Source of the DNA: Porcincola intestinalis
Lineage (GTDB): Bacteria; Bacillota; Clostridia; Lachnospirales; Lachnospiraceae
NCBI RefSeq assembly: GCF_009696445.1
Contig: NZ_VULZ01000002.1
Coordinates: 285,528 to 349,527, forward strand
Length of the DNA stretch: 64,000 bases
Direction: 5' to 3'
The notes beneath the pieces were generated by a model. The model searched no databases. It saw only the letters and a list, made by a program, of their open reading frames with translations, and was not told where the DNA came from. A program made the position numbers and the translations under genes. Shown here in pieces: positions 35,974 to 44,745 of this stretch. The first letter of the stretch is position 1. Every line of letters begins with the position of its first letter.

Positions 35974-38058
35974 TTACTTAAATCTGAATTTAAGTTTCTG
36001 AAGGTTTTGATCTTTACTGCTGTCGCCCACATAGGCGATATAGTCAATATCTTCCGTCACAAAATCGTCATCCTTCTCAGAGAAATAAGCCATATTCTCT
36101 TTCGATACTGATAGCTCAACTTTCTTTGTTTCCCCTGGTTCAAGTTCCACCCGCTCAAAATCACGCAGCACCTTCTTTGGACGATCAACCTTGCTTTCCT
36201 CACATCCTACATAAAGTTGGATGACATCTGCACCGGCTCTATTTCCAGTATTTGTAACATCCATCATGAGCTTTGCCTTTTGTCCAAACACAACGAGTTG
36301 TGGCTTTCCAATACGAAATGTTGTATAAGACATTCCATATCCATAAGGATATAACACTTCCTTGTTTTCCTTATCCATCTTTTCGTATCCGTGATAATAC
36401 TCGTAGGTAATTTTTGTACAATCAGGATCAAAATACGGGTAATCCTCCTCATGGTATGCGACTGTATACGGAAGTTTTCCGCTCGGATTGACGTCCCCAA
36501 AGAGGATTTCAGCCAACACTGTCCCGCCTTCCATTCCTCCATAGAATGGAAGCAGAATAGCAGGGACTTGTTTCTCCCACTCATCAATGAGAATTGCGCT
36601 ACTTCCAATCAATGAAACAATCGTATTGCTGCATATTCCAGACACTGCGTTGATGATATCAATGTCTCTTTTATGAAGCCTCATGGATTTTCTGTCACCA
36701 CCGGCAGTCGCTTCTGTTTCAACTTTCGAAGAAAGAAACTCTCCCTCATCGCTGTGTACATATCCAGCAACAATAATGACTGCATCTACATCAGCTGCCT
36801 GTTTTTTTGCTAGGTCAAGATCATCTCCTTTGTTATAAAGAACCAGAGCATCTGACATTCTTTTCATAATTCCGGCCAGTGGGCTTACCGCGTAGTATGG
36901 ATGAACCATTGAAGATCCATGATCGCCGATGTTCTGCGCATTTCCCAATTCCCCTAATACAAGAATTCTCTTCGTCTTCTCCGGGTCAAGCGGAAGAACC
37001 TGCCAATCATTCTTCAGAAGAACTGCAGCCTCCCTGGCTGCTTTTTTTGCAACAGCAATATGTTTATCGCTGGCGATCACGTTCGTCGTATACTCCTGGG
37101 GGTCCTTTCTGGTTTCATAATAGAGGATTGTTCTCAAGATATAGCTGACAGCCTCATCGATATCTTTATCTGTAAGCTTTCCTTCTTTAATCGCCCTGGG
37201 GATCTCGTTCTCATAGTATGCAATACAAGGCATCTCTACATTCAGTCCCGCTTTGACAGACTCTACAGCACGCCCCTTGTGAAGTGCCCACAAAAAATCA
37301 GAAAGTGTAAAGCCCTCAAAGCCCCAGCGATCACGAAGCGTGTCTCGAAGTAAATATGAATTTTCCGAACAGTACTTTCCCATCACACTGTTATATGCAC
37401 ACATAACAGAAGCTGCTCCAGCCTCTATACATTTTTTAAAATGAGGCAGATACACCTCATGAAGCGTGCGCTTGTCCACCTGAACATCTGCAGTGAATCT
37501 CGCATTTTCAATGCTATTCAATGCGAAATGCTTAATACACGCCATAACGTTCTGGCTCTGGACACCTTTAACAAGGGCAGCCCCCATCTCTCCAATATGC
37601 CAGCTATCCTCTCCATAAGTTTCCTGAGCTCTTCCCCATCGTGGATTACGAAGGAGATTTATACACACGCCTCCGTAGTAATTCCCGCCGACGGCACGAA
37701 CTTCAGCTCCGATGCACTTTCCAATTTCTTCCTCAAGTTCCCTGTCGAATGTAGCTCCACGTGCAATCGATACAGGGAAGCAAGTTGCAGAACCAGCAAC
37801 AACACCTCTTGGTCCGTCAACAAACCGAAGGTTCGGTATTCCAAGGCGGTCAATCGCCAGTGTAGGATACGGATCATGGTTATAATGTACAATATCAAAC
37901 AGATCATATAGCAGCTTCTCTTCCGTGATTTGTCCGGACATCACTCCTATTTTTTCCTTCAACGTCAGCTGAGGAATCACCCTATTCTCAACATAATCAC
38001 GAATTTCCAGCTTACTACAATTCTCTGTTAAACATGTATTTTTAACAGCCTCTCTCAT
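35974..38058 (-). CDS. GH3 beta-glycosidase
   Basis: A 694-residue enzyme without signal peptide. It has the GH3 N-terminal barrel with substrate-binding KHF (177-179) and nucleophile Asp254 in TLSDFLWAL, the alpha/beta sandwich domain (about 340-530), and a C-terminal fibronectin-III-like domain (about 600-690). Length is typical of bacterial beta-glucosidases and related enzymes. It probably cleaves an imported beta-linked disaccharide or glycoside. The start follows AGGAG. It is encoded between permease and GH42 genes. Confidence 0.92.
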   Translation of the reverse strand: MREAVKNTCLTENCSKLEIRDYVENRVIPQLTLKEKIGVMSGQITEEKLLYDLFDIVHYNHDPYPTLAIDRLGIPNLRFVDGPRGVVAGSATCFPVSIARGATFDRELEEEIGKCIGAEVRAVGGNYYGGVCINLLRNPRWGRAQETYGEDSWHIGEMGAALVKGVQSQNVMACIKHFALNSIENARFTADVQVDKRTLHEVYLPHFKKCIEAGAASVMCAYNSVMGKYCSENSYLLRDTLRDRWGFEGFTLSDFLWALHKGRAVESVKAGLNVEMPCIAYYENEIPRAIKEGKLTDKDIDEAVSYILRTILYYETRKDPQEYTTNVIASDKHIAVAKKAAREAAVLLKNDWQVLPLDPEKTKRILVLGELGNAQNIGDHGSSMVHPYYAVSPLAGIMKRMSDALVLYNKGDDLDLAKKQAADVDAVIIVAGYVHSDEGEFLSSKVETEATAGGDRKSMRLHKRDIDIINAVSGICSNTIVSLIGSSAILIDEWEKQVPAILLPFYGGMEGGTVLAEILFGDVNPSGKLPYTVAYHEEDYPYFDPDCTKITYEYYHGYEKMDKENKEVLYPYGYGMSYTTFRIGKPQLVVFGQKAKLMMDVTNTGNRAGADVIQLYVGCEESKVDRPKKVLRDFERVELEPGETKKVELSVSKENMAYFSEKDDDFVTEDIDYIAYVGDSSKDQNLQKLKFRFK

Positions 38059-38102
38059 AGCCCCATCTCCTAACGTAATAAAATGTATGCTCCTGTCCCG
38101 AT

Positions 38103-39125
38103 TTACTTCCGCTTCGCATACTTTCTCATATCAACAATGACAGCAAGCAGAATAATCAATCCTTTTACGATATACTGCCAATACATATTGACCCCAATAA
38201 AAGAGAGGCCATAATTGATCACTGTAAAAATCAAAACGCCTATAACAATGCCGCCAACAGAACCAACACCACCTGACATTGAAACTCCGCCTACAACACA
38301 GGAAGCAATGGCGTCCATCTCATATCCATTCCCTGTTGTATTAGATGCACTTCCAATACGGCCTACTTCCAGGACTGCTGCAATCGCATACATAACTGCT
38401 GCGAGAGAGTATGTTTCTATAAGCACCTTCTTTACATTGACTCCTGAAACCTGTGCAGCTTCTGGATTTCCACCCACCGCATAGATATACTTGCCAAACT
38501 TTGTCTTGTTCCAAAGAATCCACACAAACACAATCGCTGCAATCGCAATAATCGTCAGATATGGCAGTCTGAAAGACCCAAATTTTACACCTCCTGTACA
38601 CAGTTTTGTCAACCTAGGTGTAATTCCGCCAATTGGCTGTGCTCCATATGGCTCACGGTCAAAATAGATGGAGGATGCCCCATACAGAACCAACTGCATA
38701 GCCAATGTAGCAATGATTGCCGGAACTTTTAGCTGTGCAACACAGATACCTGAGATCATCCCCAGCAACGCGCAAAGCGCAATAACAAGAAGCAGTGGAA
38801 CAATAATCGGAAGCTCCTTCAGATGAGGATACATTCGGTATGCGTACCCTACATCCTGAAGCATAGATGCAGAAATAACTGCCGCAAGGCCAATCATCCG
38901 GCCTGTTGAAAGATCGCATCCTCTTACAAGCAGTACCATGCCTGCCCCAAGCGCAATGATGATACGTGTCGAAGACTGCGCCAGTATATTACTGAAATTT
39001 GATACCGACAAAAATCGAGGTTCGATACAGATAATGACAACTATAAGAACCAGAAGCACTACATAGATAATCTTTTCGGTAAATAGCTTCCGGATCAAAT
39101 CACTGATTGAAGATTTTGATTTCAT
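38103..39125 (-). CDS. Sugar ABC transporter permease, CUT2 (MglC-like)
   Basis: A 340-residue membrane protein with about ten hydrophobic segments. The CUT2 motif reads LLVRGCDLSTGRMIGLAA, and the C-terminal stretch CVVGGVSMSGGVGSVGG is MglC-like. It is closely similar to the permease at 27053. Its ATG overlaps the ATPase stop (TAATG), indicating coupled translation. Confidence 0.94.
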   Translation of the reverse strand: MKSKSSISDLIRKLFTEKIIYVVLLVLIVVIICIEPRFLSVSNFSNILAQSSTRIIIALGAGMVLLVRGCDLSTGRMIGLAAVISASMLQDVGYAYRMYPHLKELPIIVPLLLVIALCALLGMISGICVAQLKVPAIIATLAMQLVLYGASSIYFDREPYGAQPIGGITPRLTKLCTGGVKFGSFRLPYLTIIAIAAIVFVWILWNKTKFGKYIYAVGGNPEAAQVSGVNVKKVLIETYSLAAVMYAIAAVLEVGRIGSASNTTGNGYEMDAIASCVVGGVSMSGGVGSVGGIVIGVLIFTVINYGLSFIGVNMYWQYIVKGLIILLAVIVDMRKYAKRK

Positions 39126-40636
39126 TACTCCACTCCTCCCGCTGAAACATATTTCGCTGAAGCTTCCATCAACGTTACCTGATCTGCTTCACTAGATTCG
39201 AAGATCCCAGCCTGCCGTCCGTTGCTCATCACCAGAATTCTGTCACATACGCCTAAAAGTTCCGGCATCTCCGAGCTGACCATGATGATGCTTTTTCCCT
39301 CTGCTACCAGGTCATTCATAATCTGATAGATTTCATATTTGGCTCCTACATCAATCCCTCTTGTAGGTTCGTCCAGAAGAAGAATCTCAGGATCTGTAAG
39401 AAGCCACTTCCCAAAAATCACTTTCTGCTGGTTTCCCCCTGAGAGCGTACCGATTTTTGCCTTCCCCCCCGGAGTTTTCACATGCAGCTTATCGATCTCT
39501 TTATTTACCGCCTTCTGTATGCTCTTGTCACTCAGAAAACCATGCTTCATATATGGGTTCAGATTGGCAATCGTCATATTGAAATACACACTCAGATCTG
39601 CAAAGATCCCGTCACGTCTTCTTTCTTCTGTAAGCATGGCGAACCCATGTTTCATCGCTTTTTCAGGCGTCCCGTTGTCAATCTCTTTTCCATTCAGCCG
39701 GATGCTTCCATCTCTCTTGGCACGAATTCCAAACAGTGTTTCAAGTATCTCAGTTCTACCCGCCCCAACTAATCCTGCAATTCCAAGAATCTCGCCTTTT
39801 CTCAGTGTAAAATTCACATTCTTGAATTTTGGTGTCATGCTGGAAAGTTTTGAAACTGTTAGAAGTGTTTCCCCTGGCTTTACTGATCTTTTCGGATAAC
39901 GCTCCTTCAGCTCACGTCCAACCATCAGCCGAATAATTTTATCCGTATCCAGATTATGTACAGATTCTGTCGCTACCCATTTGCCATCCCGCATAATGGT
40001 CACTTCATCCGAAATCTGCATGATTTCTTCCATTTTATGAGAAATATAGATAATGCTGACTCCTTTATCCTTCAGCATTCCAATTATCTTAAAAAGATGA
40101 GCCACCTCATCTTCAGTCAGTGACGATGTCGGTTCGTCCATTACAACTATTTTTGCATTGTATGAAACTGCTTTTGCAATCTCTAACATCTGGCGGTCCG
40201 CAACCTGAAGAGCTCCTGTAATAGTCTTCGGATCCACCTTAATGTCCAGATCATCCAGTATTTTTTTTGTATCATCATACATTTTCTGGTGATCTACAAA
40301 GACTCCCTTCATTGGAAATCTTCCTAACCAGATATTTTCCATAACGCTTCTGTCGAGGACCTGATTCAATTCCTGATGCACCATCGAGACATGGTTTCGA
40401 AGCGCCTCAGCCGGGTTTTCAAAACTGACTTTGCGGCCGTCCAATATAATCTCACCTTCATCCAGAGAATATATACCAAACAGGCAATTCATCAATGTTG
40501 ATTTTCCGGCACCATTCTCCCCCATCAGAGAATGAACTGTTCCTGGCCTTACTCTCAACGTAACATGATCCAGAGCCTTCACGCCTGGAAATGTTTTCGT
40601 GATATCTTTCATCTCAAGAATATACTTGTTTCCCAT
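39125..40636 (-). CDS. Double ABC ATPase of a CUT2 sugar transporter (MglA-like)
   Basis: A 503-residue protein. ATG 40636 is chosen over one 21 bases upstream because TAAGGA sits eight bases before it and the alignment with the ATPase at 28066 begins there. The first domain has GENGAGKST and VVMDEPTSSL; the second has GLVGAGRTEI, LSGGNQQKVI and LLLDEPTRGIDVGAK. It is the functional reference for the inactivated homologue at 44746, encoded on the other side of the divergent promoter region. Confidence 0.94.
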   Translation of the reverse strand: MGNKYILEMKDITKTFPGVKALDHVTLRVRPGTVHSLMGENGAGKSTLMNCLFGIYSLDEGEIILDGRKVSFENPAEALRNHVSMVHQELNQVLDRSVMENIWLGRFPMKGVFVDHQKMYDDTKKILDDLDIKVDPKTITGALQVADRQMLEIAKAVSYNAKIVVMDEPTSSLTEDEVAHLFKIIGMLKDKGVSIIYISHKMEEIMQISDEVTIMRDGKWVATESVHNLDTDKIIRLMVGRELKERYPKRSVKPGETLLTVSKLSSMTPKFKNVNFTLRKGEILGIAGLVGAGRTEILETLFGIRAKRDGSIRLNGKEIDNGTPEKAMKHGFAMLTEERRRDGIFADLSVYFNMTIANLNPYMKHGFLSDKSIQKAVNKEIDKLHVKTPGGKAKIGTLSGGNQQKVIFGKWLLTDPEILLLDEPTRGIDVGAKYEIYQIMNDLVAEGKSIIMVSSEMPELLGVCDRILVMSNGRQAGIFESSEADQVTLMEASAKYVSAGGVE

Positions 40637-40689
40637 AAGCGTCCTTATTTTATTCATCCTGACATTCAGTCATATTATTTTTATAAGTA

Positions 40690-40725
40690 CATTGGTATGT
40701 GGCATAACATGCTCACACACCAATG
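40690..40725 (-). promoter_or_regulatory. Intercistronic hairpin after the binding-protein gene
   Basis: CATTGGTATGTG and CACACACCAATG pair at 11 of 12 positions around a 12-base loop. It lies in the 111-base gap between binding protein and ATPase genes, with no T-run. Confidence 0.65.
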
Positions 40726-40747
40726 TATACACGTCCTCGAAATATGC

Positions 40748-41830
40748 TTACTGCGCCTCGGTCTCCACTTCTGTCGACACCGCATTGCCTTCATATGTTG
40801 CAGCTGCTTCATCAACATTCTCTACAGTGACCGGTTTGTATGGTACACGAACTGCTTTTGAGCCATCGGTATCAAACTTGAATCCAGTTCCATCGAGCGG
40901 TTCTTTTCCATTGATCAGGTTCTGTGCAATCTCAACAATCAGTGTTCCCTGAGTGCTTGCATCCTGAAGTACAGAGCCCATCATTTCTCCGCTTCTGATC
41001 TTTTCGAGCGCTTCAGGGAGTGCATCAATTCCAATAACCGGAATGTATTTTTCACTTTCTGCTCCCTTTTCATTAAATCCAGCGGCTTCGATTGACTGAA
41101 GTGCTCCGAGAGCCATCGCGTCATTCGCACAATTAATGAACTCAATTTCATCTCCGTACTTGGAAATCCATGCATCCATCTTTTCTTTGGCCTTCGCAGT
41201 ATCCCACATGCCGGTGTCCTCTTCGAGAACATCGAGTTCGATCCCCGCATCTTCAATTGCTTTTTTGACATAGTCCGCTCTCGGCTGGCTCGCTGTATGT
41301 CCCGGGTCCCCCATCAGATCTATAAATTGAATCTTTCCATCCCCATTCTTGTCTGCTTCAGGATGTGCTTTCCAGTATTTTGCGATCATCTCGCCCTCAA
41401 TCGTTGCTCCATAATCACCGCCAGTAGACGTTACCTGATACAGATTGTCATAAGAATTCACAACGTTCTTATCCGTAATTTCTTTATTGAAAAAGATAAC
41501 CGGAATGTTTCCAGCATCCTGGACTTTTTGGATGATCGCGGGAGCGGCCGTCGTATCAACAACTGAAACTGCAATTGCCTTAGCTCCTTTTGCGATGGCT
41601 GTATCAATCTGATTCAGCTGAGTAGACTGGTCAAGCTGGCCATCATCAATATTAACCTTGAACTTCCCCTCACTGGCTTTTACAATCGCTTTTCCAATGT
41701 AGGAATTAAAGTTATCAGTAGAAGAATAAATACCAGCCCCCAATATAGGAAGATCTTCTGCCATCGCCGGCACAGCAACCAGTCCAGCTGCCATCATTCC
41801 ACACAGTGCAACGCTAACAATTTTCTTCAT
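40748..41830 (-). CDS. Galactose/glucose-type binding protein of a CUT2 transporter (MglB-like)
   Basis: A 360-residue solute-binding protein. ATG 41830 follows GGAGG by five bases. It has an EF-hand-like calcium loop (DKNGDGKIQ), as in MglB, and the cleft stretch NCANDAMALGALQS. The signal sequence MKKIVSVALCGMMAAGLVAV ends at AMAE; its Cys10 is too close to the start and preceded by Leu, so it is not a convincing lipobox. First gene of the galactoside operon, divergent from the two-component system. Likely ligand is galactose or a small galactoside. Confidence 0.93.
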   Translation of the reverse strand: MKKIVSVALCGMMAAGLVAVPAMAEDLPILGAGIYSSTDNFNSYIGKAIVKASEGKFKVNIDDGQLDQSTQLNQIDTAIAKGAKAIAVSVVDTTAAPAIIQKVQDAGNIPVIFFNKEITDKNVVNSYDNLYQVTSTGGDYGATIEGEMIAKYWKAHPEADKNGDGKIQFIDLMGDPGHTASQPRADYVKKAIEDAGIELDVLEEDTGMWDTAKAKEKMDAWISKYGDEIEFINCANDAMALGALQSIEAAGFNEKGAESEKYIPVIGIDALPEALEKIRSGEMMGSVLQDASTQGTLIVEIAQNLINGKEPLDGTGFKFDTDGSKAVRVPYKPVTVENVDEAAATYEGNAVSTEVETEAQ

Positions 41831-42046
41831 TTTGTCCTCCTTCTTGTATTTACAGGAATACATGTTTGTTGTTTCGATGAAGTTACTGTATCAATTTCAG
41901 TATTCTTTGTGCAACTTATTGTTTATAGAAATTGGGTGTCATTTTTTAGGAATCCCATTTTTATGCTTTCTGCAATTTGCCCCTCTCACATTAAGTGTTA
42001 AAATCAATGAGACAGACAAAATTGCAATAATAAAGGGAGGCATCCC
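41831..42046. other. Divergent regulatory region between galactoside operon and two-component genes
   Basis: This 216-base AT-rich region must contain both promoters. On the minus strand a TTGCAC / TACAGT pair 18 bases apart (around 41890-41920) is a weak promoter candidate. I could not identify the YesN-type binding site. Confidence 0.35.
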
Positions 42047-43666
42047 ATGCTTAGGGTTGTAATCGCCGACGATGAAGTAAAAGTCATACAGCTGATCGAA
42101 CTGTTAGTTGATTGGTCTTCGTTTGATATGCAGATCATAGCTCGGGTAAAAGATGGTCAGAAGGCACTTGATCTGATCCTGAAAGAAAAGCCTGATATTG
42201 TCATCACTGACATACGAATGCCTTCTTTAAATGGAATTGAGCTGGTTGAACGGGTACACGAGGCAGATTTGCATCCATATTTTGTGATCATCAGTGGTTT
42301 CAGCGAATTTGAGTACGCTCAAAAGGGGATTCAACTAGGTGTTGAAGACTACCTTCTAAAACCTTTGAAAAAAAAGGATCTGGAATCAGTTCTGCACAAA
42401 ATCCAGGCGAAACATCAGAAGATGAATCAAACGGATGCAGAGAAAGACAGTCTGATTGATCAACTGAAAGAAAGTCAGAAACGCGTAAAAAGTAGTTTTC
42501 TAACTGACGTACTGATCCAGCATCTGTCATCCCCGCTTATGATGTCCCCTGATCAGCTCGACAAAAAATATGGTTGCCAATTGATCAGTCCACAGTTGCG
42601 GTGCCTGGTTACACACATCTACACGGATGACATCCGAAACACTTCAGAAAATCAGGAGCAGGTGTCTTTTATTCTCCCAAAGATTTTGGAGATTCTGGAA
42701 AGCCTTCTAACACCACTTTGTGATGAGGTTATTAGCATCATTGGAAATTATGAAGTCATTACCCTTATTGGCTATTCTGCAGAAGATCCCCAAATGATTT
42801 ATGAGGCTTTGGGGAAATTAAAAAACAGTTTTATCAACTATAGGAGCATATATTCATCTCTACATGGAGTCATTGGAATCAGCAAACCATTCACAAGTAT
42901 AAGGATGCTTGTTGAAGGCTATCAGGATGCCGAAAGAATGCTCTTCGGGAGATTCAATAGAGAAGGTACTTTTCTCCTTCTGTCTCAGGATTGCGGAATC
43001 GATACAAAATACCCAGGGATAGCCCCTTCTTATCGCAAGACAGTTTCAACTAAAATCGAGCTCCTGGACGCTGAGGGATTTTGCAATGCCGCTGAGAAGT
43101 ATTTTGATTACATCAGATATGTATCAGATAACGCCTCTGCTGTTCAGAGCGCCTGGTCTTCATTGTGTGAAACTGTAATATACGGCATCCGGCTATTCCC
43201 TGATGCACCAGAGGATATCTCTGCAACTGCAGAGGAACTTTCTCTTGCTATTGAACGTATCTATTCTCTCGAGTCATTAAGAGAATTGTTCATACAGTCT
43301 GCCTGTAAAATCATTGAACAGTTCACAAGGGTCAAGCAAGCTCTCGAAGACAAGCCAATCCGAGATGCAAAAAAATATATACAGGAGCACTATAGCGAAC
43401 CGATCACTCTGGAGACAGTCAGCCATGAGGTTGGTTTCAATCCGGCATATCTTTCAACAGTTTTTAAAAAATCCACCGGTCAAAATTTCTTAGAGTATGT
43501 TAAGGAAGTCCGGATTGAGAAAGCGAAGGATCTGCTGGTCAGAACCAACATGTCCCCCGCCACAATTGCATCTGCTGTTGGATATACCGATCTGAAATAC
43601 TTCACACGACTCTTTCACAAAGCAACGAACTTGACTTTAAACGATTACAGAAAGTTGTACGGGTAA
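42047..43666 (+). CDS. Response regulator, YesN type (receiver plus AraC-type DNA-binding domain)
   Basis: A 539-residue cytoplasmic regulator. The receiver domain (1-120) has acidic pocket Asp8-Asp9, phospho-acceptor Asp55 (IVITDIRMP) and Lys105 (LLKPLKKK). A middle region of about 300 residues is typical of YesN proteins, and the C-terminal 100 residues are an AraC double helix-turn-helix (GFNPAYLSTVFKKSTGQNF and GYTDLKYFTRLFHKATN). The start follows GGGAGG by six bases. It is the first gene of a three-gene rightward unit and probably controls the divergent galactoside operon. Confidence 0.95.
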   Translation: MLRVVIADDEVKVIQLIELLVDWSSFDMQIIARVKDGQKALDLILKEKPDIVITDIRMPSLNGIELVERVHEADLHPYFVIISGFSEFEYAQKGIQLGVEDYLLKPLKKKDLESVLHKIQAKHQKMNQTDAEKDSLIDQLKESQKRVKSSFLTDVLIQHLSSPLMMSPDQLDKKYGCQLISPQLRCLVTHIYTDDIRNTSENQEQVSFILPKILEILESLLTPLCDEVISIIGNYEVITLIGYSAEDPQMIYEALGKLKNSFINYRSIYSSLHGVIGISKPFTSIRMLVEGYQDAERMLFGRFNREGTFLLLSQDCGIDTKYPGIAPSYRKTVSTKIELLDAEGFCNAAEKYFDYIRYVSDNASAVQSAWSSLCETVIYGIRLFPDAPEDISATAEELSLAIERIYSLESLRELFIQSACKIIEQFTRVKQALEDKPIRDAKKYIQEHYSEPITLETVSHEVGFNPAYLSTVFKKSTGQNFLEYVKEVRIEKAKDLLVRTNMSPATIASAVGYTDLKYFTRLFHKATNLTLNDYRKLYG

Positions 43667-43674
43667 TACAAAAT

Positions 43675-44691
43675 ATGTCTGAAAAAAGAACACTGTTTTA
43701 CAAGATGCAAATGCTTCTACTTATTTCGCTATTCTCCATGTTTAGTGTACTAGTCTGTATATTGGCCGTTTTTGCATCTGACCATCTGAAATTTTCAGTA
43801 CAAATCATCCTATTATGTTTCCTTGCTTGTACAATTTGGATACTGATTTATGACATAACCATCATATTTCCAGAATATCACTACTATATAAAGCTGTGCA
43901 GGCGATTCCGCGATGGGCAAATCTATCAGGATTATATTGATCATATTGGAGGGCTGTTTCCAATTCTGAAAGACGATATCAGCCGGCTGGATATGCTTCT
44001 TGACCGTCAGAACACAATGCAGCTCTCCACAAAACAGGCAGAATTCCTTGCTCTGCAAAATCAAATCAACCCGCACTTTCTCTACAATACACTAGACTCT
44101 ATCCGGGGTGACGCTCTTGCCGCTGGGGTAGAATCTATTGCAAACGTCGCAGAGGCGCTCTCTACCTTTTTCAGGTATACAATCACAGAAACTCGCAATC
44201 TCGTTACAATTCAGGAAGAATTGGATAACGTCAACAATTATTTTATCATCCAGCAATACCGATTCGGAGACAAGCTTTCCATGAACATTGAAATAGAGGA
44301 TGATCCTCAGTTGATCCTCGGTATGCAGTGCCCGAAACTCTTTTTGCAGCCGATCATTGAGAACTCGATCCTACACGGACTTGAGGGAAAGACGGACAAC
44401 GGAGTTTTAACGATCCACATAGAACTTGTCGATCAAGATCTTCATATTAATGTCATCGATAATGGCTCTGGTATTCCCGAGGATATCCTTGATGAATTAA
44501 ATCGGAGCCTGGGACGGGTTTCTGTAGGTGCCATCGTCGAGGCAAAAGGCAAACACAGCGGAATTGCACTCAAGAATGTTTGCCGGCGCATTAAACTTCT
44601 TTTTGGCGAGCAATATGGCATTCACATCAGCAGCATTGTTGATATTGGGACGAAAATTGAAGTCGTTCTGCCTTCCACTGCAAAATCGTAA
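43675..44691 (+). CDS. Histidine kinase, YesM/LytS type, lacking an extracellular sensor domain
   Basis: A 338-residue membrane kinase. Two hydrophobic segments (about 11-33 and 41-65) are separated by only about seven residues, so almost nothing is exposed outside; usual YesM kinases have a large sensor domain there. The phospho-acceptor His134 lies in QINPHFLYNTLDSIR, and the ATP-binding domain has QPIIENSILHG and VIDNGSGIPED. It starts eight bases after the regulator stop with a poor ribosome binding site, suggesting translational coupling. It presumably phosphorylates the regulator at 42047. With no sensor domain, it probably receives its signal from a partner protein or within the membrane. 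Confidence 0.93.
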   Translation: MSEKRTLFYKMQMLLLISLFSMFSVLVCILAVFASDHLKFSVQIILLCFLACTIWILIYDITIIFPEYHYYIKLCRRFRDGQIYQDYIDHIGGLFPILKDDISRLDMLLDRQNTMQLSTKQAEFLALQNQINPHFLYNTLDSIRGDALAAGVESIANVAEALSTFFRYTITETRNLVTIQEELDNVNNYFIIQQYRFGDKLSMNIEIEDDPQLILGMQCPKLFLQPIIENSILHGLEGKTDNGVLTIHIELVDQDLHINVIDNGSGIPEDILDELNRSLGRVSVGAIVEAKGKHSGIALKNVCRRIKLLFGEQYGIHISSIVDIGTKIEVVLPSTAKS

Positions 44692-44745
44692 TACAAATTT
44701 GTTATCCGGCAGCAATCAACAAGCAATCAGTTTAGGAAGCCATAT

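Noticed and set aside
40748..41830. Lipoprotein signal in the MglB-like protein (Cys10)
   Set aside because: The cysteine follows Leu and comes after only nine residues, so it does not fit a lipobox.
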